Shown: piece after piece, positions 8,277 to 15,994 of the stretch
Layout: each line of letters begins with the position of its first letter
Numbering within the stretch: the stretch's first letter is position 1
Source: Desulfoluna spongiiphila
Lineage (GTDB): Bacteria > Desulfobacterota > Desulfobacteria > Desulfobacterales > Desulfolunaceae
Length of the DNA: 51,289 nucleotides
Assembly: GCF_900101345.1 (NCBI RefSeq)
Contig: NZ_FMUX01000031.1
Coordinates: forward strand, 1 to 51,289
Direction: 5' to 3'
Notes under the pieces: model-generated
The model's database searches: none
Told to the model about the DNA's origin: nothing
Seen by the model: the letters and a program-made list of their open reading frames with translations, nothing else
Made by a program: the position numbers and the translations under genes

Positions 8277-9980
8277 GTGCAGCAGACCAGAGAGATCCAC
8301 AACCAAGCAGATGCCCCCTTACGGTGCCACCGATACCGGTGGACCGTTGCGGTGATCCGTCTCCTGCTCCTGACCCTTTTCTTCGCCCTGCCGGCGACCG
8401 AGGCCCTTGCAGACAAAAGAGACGAGGCAAAAAAAGCATACCACGCGGCCGAGTCCTACCACCGCAAGCTCCTTAAAACCCCGTCCTGGAAAAACAGGCG
8501 GGACAAATGGGAGACCTGTGCCGATAAATACCTCAACGCCTGGCGCAAGGACACCAAAGGTCCCTGGGCCCCTGCGGGCCTGTTCCAGGCAGGCAAACTC
8601 TATATCGAACTGGAAAAGTACTCCGGCAAGCGCTCCGACCTCGAACGTGCCCGAAGCCTCCTGACCCAGGCACGGGCCTTCAGTTCCAGCCGGTACAGCC
8701 ATGAAGCGACCAAGATTCTGCGTCGCCTTCCCAAACCCGCCGCCACCCCGGCCAAACCCAAGGCCCCGCCGCTCCCGGTAAAATCCTCCGAGACAAAAAA
8801 AGCAACGAAAAGCGTGGTTCCCCCGGCACCGGTGACCGGAAAAACATCCAAGGGGGCCGTGACCCACATCCGCTACGGATCCCTTCCGTCACGCACCCGC
8901 ATCGTACTGGACACCAAAGGGGCCCTGGCCTTTACCCACGGCATGCTGCGTCACGATCCCAAGAACAAGCGCCCCAAGCGCATCTGGATCGACATCAAGG
9001 GCCATGCGGAAAAAAATCTGGAGTCAAGTATCACCCTGCCCAACGATCCCAGGGTCAAGCAGGTCCGCTCAGGTCTTTACAAACCCGGAACCGTGCGCGT
9101 GGTGGTGGATGCCGTCAACTTCAGCCATTACAAGGTCTTCTCCCTGAAGAGTCCCAACCGCATTGTGGTGGATATCTGGAGCGGCAAGGCCCCTGCCGCG
9201 GCCCCCAGAAAACAGGCGCCGAAAAAACCCGTCAACGACCTCATCACCCCCGACGACCTGGCGCGACAGCTGGCCCTGGGGGTCCGCCGCATCGTCATCG
9301 ATGCCGGGCACGGGGGCAAGGACCACGGGGCTCCGGGGTACTACAAGGGGGTTGCCGAAAAAGACGTTGTCCTGGCCCTTGCCAAGCGCCTCGCCGTGAA
9401 ACTCCGCAAAGAGCTCAAATGCGAAGTCATCCTCACCCGAAGCACCGACCGCTACCTGAGCCTGGATGAACGCACCACCCTTGCCAACCGGAAACGGGCC
9501 GATCTGTTCATCTCCATCCACGCCAATGCCTCACGGAACAGGAAGGCCTACGGGGTGGAGACCTATTTCCTCAACCTGGCCAGGGACCGGGCCTCCATCA
9601 ATGTGGCAGCCCGGGAGAACGCCACCAGTGAAAAAAACATCAGCGACCTGCACACCATCTTGAACAGCCTGATGAAAAACGCCAAGATCAACGAGTCCAG
9701 CAGGCTGGCCCAATACGTCCAGAGCTCCCTGGTAACCAAACTCAAGGGAAGCTACGGAAACATCAAGGACAAGGGCGTCAAGCAGGCCCCCTTCTACGTG
9801 CTCCTGGGGGCCCGCATGCCGGCCATCCTGGTGGAAACAGGCTTTATCAGCAACAAACGGGAGTGCAAACGGCTCGCAAGCGCCACCTATCAGGAAAAAA
9901 TCTGCGACGGCATTGTCAAGGGCGTCAAACGCTACATCGAGTCCACCCATCCCTCGTCCCTGGCCCGCACAGGGACCTGA
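8277..9980 (+). CDS. N-acetylmuramoyl-L-alanine amidase with AMIN domain
   Basis: An exported zinc amidase (567 residues) that cleaves the MurNAc-L-Ala bond of peptidoglycan, typically at the division septum. The order is: a signal sequence around residues 25-45 (VIRLLLLTLFFALPATEALA), a helical TPR-like region (about 50-150), a Pro/Ala/Lys-rich linker, an AMIN domain (about 195-305, from VTHIRYGSLPSRTRIVLDT to RIVVDIWSG), then the amidase_3 domain. The zinc ligands are visible in IVIDAGHGGKD, the Glu of VAEKDVV, and SIHANAS. The catalytic Glu is in PAILVETGFISN. The start is GTG 8277, 13 nt after mutS, with GGGAG about 5 nt upstream. The long extension before the signal sequence is unusual, so a later start cannot be excluded. 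Confidence 0.92.
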   Translation: MQQTREIHNQADAPLRCHRYRWTVAVIRLLLLTLFFALPATEALADKRDEAKKAYHAAESYHRKLLKTPSWKNRRDKWETCADKYLNAWRKDTKGPWAPAGLFQAGKLYIELEKYSGKRSDLERARSLLTQARAFSSSRYSHEATKILRRLPKPAATPAKPKAPPLPVKSSETKKATKSVVPPAPVTGKTSKGAVTHIRYGSLPSRTRIVLDTKGALAFTHGMLRHDPKNKRPKRIWIDIKGHAEKNLESSITLPNDPRVKQVRSGLYKPGTVRVVVDAVNFSHYKVFSLKSPNRIVVDIWSGKAPAAAPRKQAPKKPVNDLITPDDLARQLALGVRRIVIDAGHGGKDHGAPGYYKGVAEKDVVLALAKRLAVKLRKELKCEVILTRSTDRYLSLDERTTLANRKRADLFISIHANASRNRKAYGVETYFLNLARDRASINVAARENATSEKNISDLHTILNSLMKNAKINESSRLAQYVQSSLVTKLKGSYGNIKDKGVKQAPFYVLLGARMPAILVETGFISNKRECKRLASATYQEKICDGIVKGVKRYIESTHPSSLARTGT

Positions 9981-10220
9981 CCCCGACAGCCCCGGACAAA
10001 AACAGCCAAACATCCCCGTCCGCCCCAGGGGAACGCACCGCAAAAAATACCTGAAACACATTGAAATTAGCGGAAAGGTACGATAACGATAAACACGATA
10101 CCATGAAATAAACATTGCTCACCGAATTTAAACGTCCGGGAGCACCGAAATCAACCTGAGCCTGACCCGCCCCCTTCTGATACGGGTACCTGTACAGGGC
10201 GTTTACCGGAGGGTTAACCG

Positions 10221-13200
10221 TTGCCAGACCAGATGCGACATGAAACGCCGGAAGAGACGATCCTGCGCCTTACAGCAGAGCTGAAAAAGGCGAAAGAGTC
10301 CCTGACCGTCAACGAGACCATGGTTGAAAACGCCAGCGACGGAGTCGTGGTGATTCAGGACGAATGCTTCGTCTTTGCCAACAGCAAGGTGGCAACCCAC
10401 CTGGGGCGCCCGCCCCATGAGATCATCGGCCACCCCATCGCCGAGTTCATTCACCATGACGACACCTTAAGGGTCCTTGAAAGCTACCGGCTCACCACCG
10501 GAGACGCCGCAGGGGAAGGCTTCTCCGAATACACCTTCCGCACCATAAAGGCCGACGACAGCTTCGGTGTGGTGCGCCTTCGCTCCTCGGGAATCCTCTG
10601 GAACGGTCGCCCGGCCACCCTCACCTTTTTACGTGACATCACCCGGCAGATCACGAGCCAGGCCGAACTGGAAGAGTACCGGGACAAGCTGGAAGAGAAG
10701 GTGGAAAACCGGACGGCCGAGATGGTGGCTGCAAACCGCAAGCTCCGGGAAGAGATCGCCAAGCGCAAAACCTACGAAGAGGAGCTCATCAAGAGCCGGA
10801 ACTCGTACCAGACCATCCTGGACAGCATCCAGGAGGGGTTCTTTGAGGTCAACCTGGCCGGCAAGCTGATCTTCTTCAACAACTCCATGTGCGACATTTC
10901 CGGTTACACCCGCCAGGAGCTCATGGGGCTTCACTACAAGGCGTACACCAGCAAAAAAACCGCCGCCGAGCTCTTCAACGTCTTCAGCACCATCTTCAAA
11001 ACCGGCAGGTCAGGGAAAATAAGCGACTACGAGATGGTGGGCAAAAACAAGTCCGCCGTCCTCTCCATCTCCGCCACCCTCATCCGGAACCAGCACGGAG
11101 AGCCCACCGGTTTCCGGGGAGTGGCCCGGGACATCACCGACCGCAAACGGGCCGAAGAGGCCCTTGCCAAAGCTCGAAACGAACTGGAAAAACGGGTGGA
11201 GGAACGCACGGCCGAGCTGATCCGTGCCAACGAAAGCCTGACGCGGGCCAAGGAGGAGGCCGACCAGTCCACCCGGGCCAAAAGCGAATTTCTGGCCAAC
11301 ATGAGCCATGAGATCCGCACCCCGTTAAACGCCATCGTGGGAATGTCGGACCTCCTGACAAAAAACATGGACACGGAAAAACGCCTTGAGTACCTGGGCA
11401 TCATCCGCACCTCCTCCCTCTCCCTGCTGGAGCTCATCAACGATATCCTCGATTTTTCCAAGATCGATGCGGGCAAGCTCACCTTTGAGAGTATCCCATT
11501 TTCCCTGCATGAGCTCATCGACGAGAGCGCCGACATGTTCCTTGAAAAGAACATGGCCAAGCAGCTGGAGCTCATCATCGACATCGATCCCAAGATCCCC
11601 CGGCAGCTCATCGCCGACCCCCTGCGCCTGCGCCAGGTCCTCTCCAACCTCATCAGCAACGCCTTTAAATTTACCGAACACGGAGAGATCTGCATCCGGG
11701 TATCCTTAAAAGAGATGGCCGGTCCCCAGGCCACCCTTCTTTTTGAAATCCGGGATACCGGCATCGGCATCGATCCGGCCCTCCTTGAAAGCGCAACCGG
11801 GGATATCTTCGACGCCTTTGCCCAGGCCGACGGCTCCACCACCCGCAAATACGGAGGCACAGGCCTGGGCCTTGCCATCTGCCGGAATATCGTCCGCATC
11901 ATGGGGGGCGACATCTGGGTGAAAAGCGAGCGGGGCAAGGGCAGCCTCTTTTCGTTTACCGCCCGCTTCAAGGCCGTGCCCGAAAGCGTTGCAGCCACCC
12001 CCACCCTTCCGCCCACCATGCGCGAGATGTGCGCCCTCATCGTGGACGACAACCCCTCCACCCTCATGGTCATCAAACGGTACATGGAGTCCTTCGGCTT
12101 CCGCACGGACCTGGCCGAATCCGGGGAAAAGGCCATCCGCCTCTGCCAGGGAGCCCACCACGGCCAGGCTTACGACCTGGTGGTCCTGGATGTGAGGCTT
12201 CCCGGCATGGACGGCATCGAGGTGGCGCAACACATCAGAAAAACCCACGCCTCCGATGCCCCGCCCATTGTCATGATCAGTGCCCTGGGCAACGAATTCG
12301 AGATCAAGCGGGCCAAGCAGATCGGGGTGGACAGCTTTCTGCTCAAGCCCATCAAGCAGTCCCTCCTCTTTGACTCCATCATGGAGATCTTCGGGTACGA
12401 GTCCACCCGGAAAAACACAGCCACCCGGCAGCCACCTCCCAGCGATGAATTCTCCGGCCTCTCCGTTCTCCTGGTGGAGGACAACCCCATCAACAGGATG
12501 GTGGCAACCGAGATGCTTCAAGGCTCCGGTGCCCTCATCGATACGGCCGAATGCGGTACCGAAGCCGTTGAAAAGGTAAAGGCCCAACGTTACGACGTGG
12601 TGCTCATGGACATCCAGATGCCCCAGATGGACGGCTTCCAGGCGACCCGGGCCATCCGCAACGACCTGAAACGCATCAGCCTTCCCATCATCGCCATGAC
12701 CGCCCACGCCATGTACGGAGACCGGGAAAAGTGCCTGGCCGCCGGCATGAACGACTACATCTCCAAACCCATCGACCGCACCCGTCTCTTTTCAGCCATC
12801 CGGAAAAACACCCGCCTGTCCGAAGCCCTGAAGATGGAGTCCCGATACGCCCAGCGCACACCCCGCACCGCATCCAGCCAGGAGCTGCCCTTCACCCTGC
12901 CCGGCCTAAACCTGGATGAAGGGATCCACCGGCTTGGGGGTTCCTGGGATACCTACGTCCGGATTCTTAAGGAGTTTAAAACCCAGTACACACCGTTTTT
13001 CACGGAATTCAGGAAACTCATGGCCGCTGACGATCTTGAGGGAGCCGCCCTCAGCGCCCATGCCCTCAAAGGGGTGGCCGGCAACATCTCCGCAGGGGAC
13101 CTGATGCTCGCCGCCAAAACCCTTGAAACAGCCATAAGGGAGGGACAAAAAGACCGCATCCTGGAACGGGTCCGGCTGGTGGAGTCCTCCCTTGCCGTGG

Positions 13201-13562
13201 TGCTGGAGTCGGTGGGCAAAATCGGAAACACGTCCCCGAAAAACGACGGGCAGCCCATTGAACTCACCCGCCGCCCCACCCCGACCCACACAGCCCTGGC
13301 CCTGCTCCCGGACCTGGCCGCTCATTTGGCCCAGTTCGATCCCGTGGCATCCGAAGGGTGCTTTCATAAAATCAAAGGCAGCCTTGCCGGTATCCCCAAC
13401 CCGGGCAACGAACTCTCCCGGCTGATCACCGCCATGGAAAGGGCGATCCTCGCATACGACTTCGAGGGGGCGGCATCCCTTACAGACACCCTCTCACGGC
13501 AGCTCAAACACGCACCTGCCTCATCCACGACGGGCAAAAGCCCCCTTCGCTCAAGCGAATAA
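10221..13562 (+). CDS. Hybrid sensor histidine kinase: PAS-PAS-HisKA-HATPase-REC-REC-Hpt
   Basis: This is a 1,113-residue phosphorelay protein with no membrane segment, so it is a cytoplasmic sensor. In order it contains PAS1 (about 30-145), a coiled-coil linker, PAS2 (about 195-305), a second coiled coil, HisKA with phospho-acceptor His363 in MSHEIRTPLN, and HATPase (NLISNAFKFTEHG, DTGIGID, KYGGTGLGLAI). Receiver 1 has Asp657 (LVVLDVRLPGMDG), receiver 2 has Asp797 (VVLMDIQMPQMDG), and an Hpt domain has His947 (SAHALKGVAGN). A further degenerate helical bundle follows. The start is TTG 10221 with a strong GGAGGG 7 nt upstream; the ATG at 10233 has no such site. It lies 36 nt upstream of the receiver-HD-GYP gene, its likely output partner. 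Confidence 0.93.
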   Translation: MPDQMRHETPEETILRLTAELKKAKESLTVNETMVENASDGVVVIQDECFVFANSKVATHLGRPPHEIIGHPIAEFIHHDDTLRVLESYRLTTGDAAGEGFSEYTFRTIKADDSFGVVRLRSSGILWNGRPATLTFLRDITRQITSQAELEEYRDKLEEKVENRTAEMVAANRKLREEIAKRKTYEEELIKSRNSYQTILDSIQEGFFEVNLAGKLIFFNNSMCDISGYTRQELMGLHYKAYTSKKTAAELFNVFSTIFKTGRSGKISDYEMVGKNKSAVLSISATLIRNQHGEPTGFRGVARDITDRKRAEEALAKARNELEKRVEERTAELIRANESLTRAKEEADQSTRAKSEFLANMSHEIRTPLNAIVGMSDLLTKNMDTEKRLEYLGIIRTSSLSLLELINDILDFSKIDAGKLTFESIPFSLHELIDESADMFLEKNMAKQLELIIDIDPKIPRQLIADPLRLRQVLSNLISNAFKFTEHGEICIRVSLKEMAGPQATLLFEIRDTGIGIDPALLESATGDIFDAFAQADGSTTRKYGGTGLGLAICRNIVRIMGGDIWVKSERGKGSLFSFTARFKAVPESVAATPTLPPTMREMCALIVDDNPSTLMVIKRYMESFGFRTDLAESGEKAIRLCQGAHHGQAYDLVVLDVRLPGMDGIEVAQHIRKTHASDAPPIVMISALGNEFEIKRAKQIGVDSFLLKPIKQSLLFDSIMEIFGYESTRKNTATRQPPPSDEFSGLSVLLVEDNPINRMVATEMLQGSGALIDTAECGTEAVEKVKAQRYDVVLMDIQMPQMDGFQATRAIRNDLKRISLPIIAMTAHAMYGDREKCLAAGMNDYISKPIDRTRLFSAIRKNTRLSEALKMESRYAQRTPRTASSQELPFTLPGLNLDEGIHRLGGSWDTYVRILKEFKTQYTPFFTEFRKLMAADDLEGAALSAHALKGVAGNISAGDLMLAAKTLETAIREGQKDRILERVRLVESSLAVVLESVGKIGNTSPKNDGQPIELTRRPTPTHTALALLPDLAAHLAQFDPVASEGCFHKIKGSLAGIPNPGNELSRLITAMERAILAYDFEGAASLTDTLSRQLKHAPASSTTGKSPLRSSE

Positions 13563-13565
13563 AAA

Positions 13566-13580
13566 AGGCCCTTGGGGCCT
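13566..13580 (+). terminator. Short hairpin between kinase and HD-GYP genes
   Basis: AGGCCC and GGGCCT pair around a TTG loop right after the kinase stop. It has no U-tract and is probably a processing or attenuation hairpin, since it sits 18 nt before the next gene. Confidence 0.35.
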
Positions 13581-13598
13581 GCCACAAGGACCGATCCC

Positions 13599-14639
13599 AT
13601 GACAGAGCATGCCAACAGGAGAATCCTCCTCGTTGACGATACCAAAGCCAACATCGACATCCTCGTCCAGACCCTCAGGGAAGACTACAGGCTCGGGGTG
13701 GCCCTGGACGGCGAAAAAGCCATTGAGTACTCCCACACCAATCACCTGGACCTGATCCTTCTGGATATCCTGATGCCGGGCATGGACGGCTTCGAGGTCT
13801 GCCGACGGCTCAAGGAGGCCCCGGCCACACGGGATATCCCCATCATCTTCATCACCGCCATGGACGACCCCGCCCACAAACGCAAAGGCCTTTCCATCGG
13901 TGCCGTGGATTACATCACCAAGCCCTTTGATATCTCCGAGGTCAAAGCCAGGGTCAAAACCCACCTCACCCTCAAGGTGACCCAGGAGAGCCTCAAGAAT
14001 AAAAACCTCATTTTAGAAGAGAAGGTCAGGCAGCGCACCCGGGAGCTTAAAGAGACCCAGGTGGAGATCGTCAACCGCCTGAGCCTCGCCTCCAAGTTCC
14101 GGGACTGCGGCACCGGCCAGAACGTACTCCGCATCAGCCACCTGGCCGAAATGCTCGGCAGGATGGCCGGGCTTTCCGATGAAGAGACCGAACGCCTGGC
14201 CCTCTCCAGTACCCTGCATGATGCAGGGAAAATAGGCATCTCAGACGAAATCCTCATGAAAAAAGGAAAGCTCACCGATGCCGAATGGGTGCAGATGAAA
14301 GAGCATACCACCATCGGTGCCCGCCTCCTTGCCGGGAGCCGGTCTCCGCTGATGCAGGACGCCCAAACCATCGCCCTCACCCACCACGAGCGATGGGACG
14401 GCACCGGGTACAACCGGGGCCTCAAGGGTGACGAGATCCCCCTCATCGGCCGTATTGTTGCCATCTGCGATGTCTTTGACGCCCTGATCTCCGAACGCCC
14501 CCACAAGGCTCCCTGGCCCGTGGAAAAAGCCTTCCGGGAAATCCGCCACCGCAGCGGGTCCCACTTCGACCCCCGGCTCGTGGATCTCTTCATGGAGATG
14601 CGGGAGGACGTTATTGACCTCATAGAAAAAAACGATTAG
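13599..14639 (+). CDS. Response regulator with HD-GYP cyclic-di-GMP phosphodiesterase domain
   Basis: This is a 346-residue two-domain response regulator. The receiver (about 8-125) has Asp56 in LILLDILMPGMDG and the lysine in YITKPFD. A coiled coil (ILEEKVRQRTRELKE) links it to an HD-GYP domain with LHDAGKIGISD, KEHTTIGARLL, THHERWDGTGY and GEIP-like GDEIPLIGRIVAICDVFDAL. HD-GYP proteins hydrolyse cyclic di-GMP to GMP or pGpG. In the name-giving GYP triplet the Pro is Asn (GYNRGLKG). ATG 13599 is supported by AAGGA at 13586-13590; an upstream in-frame TTG at 13572 is inside the hairpin. It is probably phosphorylated by the hybrid kinase directly upstream. Confidence 0.9.
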   Translation: MTEHANRRILLVDDTKANIDILVQTLREDYRLGVALDGEKAIEYSHTNHLDLILLDILMPGMDGFEVCRRLKEAPATRDIPIIFITAMDDPAHKRKGLSIGAVDYITKPFDISEVKARVKTHLTLKVTQESLKNKNLILEEKVRQRTRELKETQVEIVNRLSLASKFRDCGTGQNVLRISHLAEMLGRMAGLSDEETERLALSSTLHDAGKIGISDEILMKKGKLTDAEWVQMKEHTTIGARLLAGSRSPLMQDAQTIALTHHERWDGTGYNRGLKGDEIPLIGRIVAICDVFDALISERPHKAPWPVEKAFREIRHRSGSHFDPRLVDLFMEMREDVIDLIEKND

Positions 14640-14692
14640 AACAGGTCCGAGACACACCCGAGGCACTGACCCCAACCCATCACGGACCCCCC

Positions 14693-15457
14693 ATGGACAA
14701 ACACCGACTCACACGCATTTTACAAAACCTCCAGCGCGGCGACCTCTCCATTGAGGAAGCCACGGGCAAGCTCACCCACTTCGTCAACGAAGACCTGGAC
14801 TTTGCCAACATCGACCACCACCGAAGCCTTCGCAAAGGCTTTCCCGAGGTCATCTTCGGAGAGGGCAAAACCAGCGAGCAGATCATCGGCATCATGGAAA
14901 AAATGATGTCCCAGGAAAACGTCATCCTCACCACCCGCGTGGACGAAGAGAAGGCAAAACGCGTCCTTGAGGCCCTCCCCTCCTGCCGGTACGAAGCGGA
15001 CGCCCGCATGATCATCTGCGCCCCTGAGGACCCGAAACCCACCGGCCACGGCACCGTGCTGGTGCTTTCCGCAGGCACCTCAGACATCCCCGTGGCCCGG
15101 GAGGCCCTGCTCACCGCCCGCTACATGGGAAACCACGTGCAGTCGGTCTTCGACGTGGGCGTCGCAGGCATTCACCGCCTCATGCGCCACAGAGAGGCCA
15201 TGGAACAGGCCACGGTGATCATCGTGGTGGCCGGCATGGAAGGCGCCCTGCCCAGCGTGGTGGCCGGTATGGTGAAGGCCCCGGTGATTGCCGTGCCCAC
15301 CAGTGTCGGCTACGGGGTCAGCTTCGGCGGCATGACCGCCCTGTTCGGCATGCTGAGCAGCTGCAGCTCCAATGTGGCCGCCGTGAACATCGACAACGGC
15401 TTCGGCGCGGGATACATGGCCTCGGCCATCAACCACATCCCCCTGCCCGCGTCGTAA
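14693..15457 (+). CDS. larB: Nickel-pincer cofactor biosynthesis protein LarB
   Basis: This is a 254-residue LarB-family protein. LarB carboxylates and hydrolyses nicotinic acid adenine dinucleotide in the first step of nickel-pincer nucleotide synthesis. The C-terminal half resembles AIR carboxylase (PurE): VVAGMEGALPSVVAG, PVIAVPTSVGYG and the terminal NIDNGFGAGYMASAI segment. The helical N-terminal segment (LQRGDLSIEEATGKL) and KGFPEVIFGEGKT are also family features. No larA, larC or larE is visible in the window, so any cofactor pathway must be completed elsewhere. Confidence 0.9.
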   Translation: MDKHRLTRILQNLQRGDLSIEEATGKLTHFVNEDLDFANIDHHRSLRKGFPEVIFGEGKTSEQIIGIMEKMMSQENVILTTRVDEEKAKRVLEALPSCRYEADARMIICAPEDPKPTGHGTVLVLSAGTSDIPVAREALLTARYMGNHVQSVFDVGVAGIHRLMRHREAMEQATVIIVVAGMEGALPSVVAGMVKAPVIAVPTSVGYGVSFGGMTALFGMLSSCSSNVAAVNIDNGFGAGYMASAINHIPLPAS

Positions 15458-15468
15458 GCTCTCCTGCC

Positions 15469-15500
15469 AGGGGCCCGTGTCGTCTTCCGGGTCCCCTGTC
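15469..15500 (+). terminator. Hairpin after larB
   Basis: AGGGGCCCG and CGGGTCCCCT pair (one bulged T), followed by a T-rich stretch (GTCCTTTGTTTCC). It would separate larB from the ilv promoter. Confidence 0.5.
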
Positions 15501-15743
15501 CTTTGTTTCCACGATAAAAGCCCTTAACGACGCCCATGGTGAACCCCGGGCGGGATTTTTACCTCGTCCCTGACCAACCTGCATCAAGAAGCCATCGTAT
15601 CCACAATAACTCCAAATTATTATATCTTCACAAGAAAAACATTTCTACCCGGAGAAACACGTCTTTCCTAAACCAAATCGCCCGTCCGCTTAACATATAT
15701 AAAAGATTACCCCCGACTTTTTTCCACATCCGAGATGAACCCC

Positions 15744-15772
15744 TTGACAAAGGGGGCTGAAGAGGATATCAA
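15744..15772 (+). promoter_or_regulatory. Sigma70-type promoter of the ilv operon leader
   Basis: A consensus TTGACA (15744-15749), a 17-bp spacer and TATCAA (15767-15772) predict a transcript starting near 15779. That puts the leader peptide ATG about 30 nt into the RNA and the attenuator about 165 nt in. Confidence 0.7.
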
Positions 15773-15810
15773 GTGACGATCAAATGAATCTATTTAGGAA
15801 ACCCGGACTC

Positions 15811-15915
15811 ATGAACGACGCCAAAGCGATTACCAACCTTATTATTGTGATTCTCATTCTTGTAGTGGGCATTGTGCCCGTGATTGGGATTCGTCTACAT
15901 AAAGGCGACTGGTAA
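15811..15915 (+). CDS. Branched-chain amino acid leader peptide of the ilv attenuator
   Basis: This is a 34-codon open frame too short for ordinary gene calling. ATG 15811 has AGGAA at 15796-15800, 10 nt upstream, and lies about 30 nt after the predicted transcription start. Residues 10-27 read LIIVILILVVGIVPVIGI: 15 of 18 are Ile, Leu or Val, and 17 of all 34. The peptide ends HKGDW-stop. This composition and the terminator directly downstream mirror the enterobacterial ilv leader peptides that sense charged tRNA levels. The stop codon lies inside the segment able to pair with the terminator's 5' arm. The frame extends to an ATG at 15784, but that would start only about 5 nt into the RNA. 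Read as a protein it could also be a single-helix membrane peptide. The attenuator reading explains more of the surrounding sequence. Confidence 0.8.
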   Translation: MNDAKAITNLIIVILILVVGIVPVIGIRLHKGDW

Positions 15916-15982
15916 TGGCTTAAAATAAATATCACACAAAAAAAAAGCCGTTATCAGCCCAAGCTGATAACGGCTTTTTTTT
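15909..15982 (+). promoter_or_regulatory. ilv transcription attenuator (antiterminator/terminator switch)
   Basis: Terminator: 15942-15958 pairs with 15963-15979 (core AAGCCGTTATCAGC with GCTGATAACGGCTT, 4-nt loop) and ends in eight T's (15975-15982), 2 nt before the GGAG of ilvD. Antiterminator: CTGGTAATGGCTT at 15909-15921 can pair with AAGCCGTTATCAG at 15945-15957 over 13 bp with two G-U pairs, excluding the terminator. The antiterminator segment contains the leader stop codon. A ribosome that finishes the leader would mask it and let the terminator form. A ribosome stalled upstream on Ile/Val/Leu codons would leave it free. Confidence 0.82.
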
Positions 15983-15994
15983 ATGGAGCACGTC

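Noticed and set aside
15536..15760. 74-codon frame between larB and ilvD
   Set aside because: Its end covers the TTGACA promoter element; no conserved features.
15784..15915. Small membrane protein rather than leader peptide
   Set aside because: Possible from hydrophobicity, but the Ile/Leu/Val run, promoter spacing, overlapping antiterminator and adjacent terminator fit an attenuator much better.
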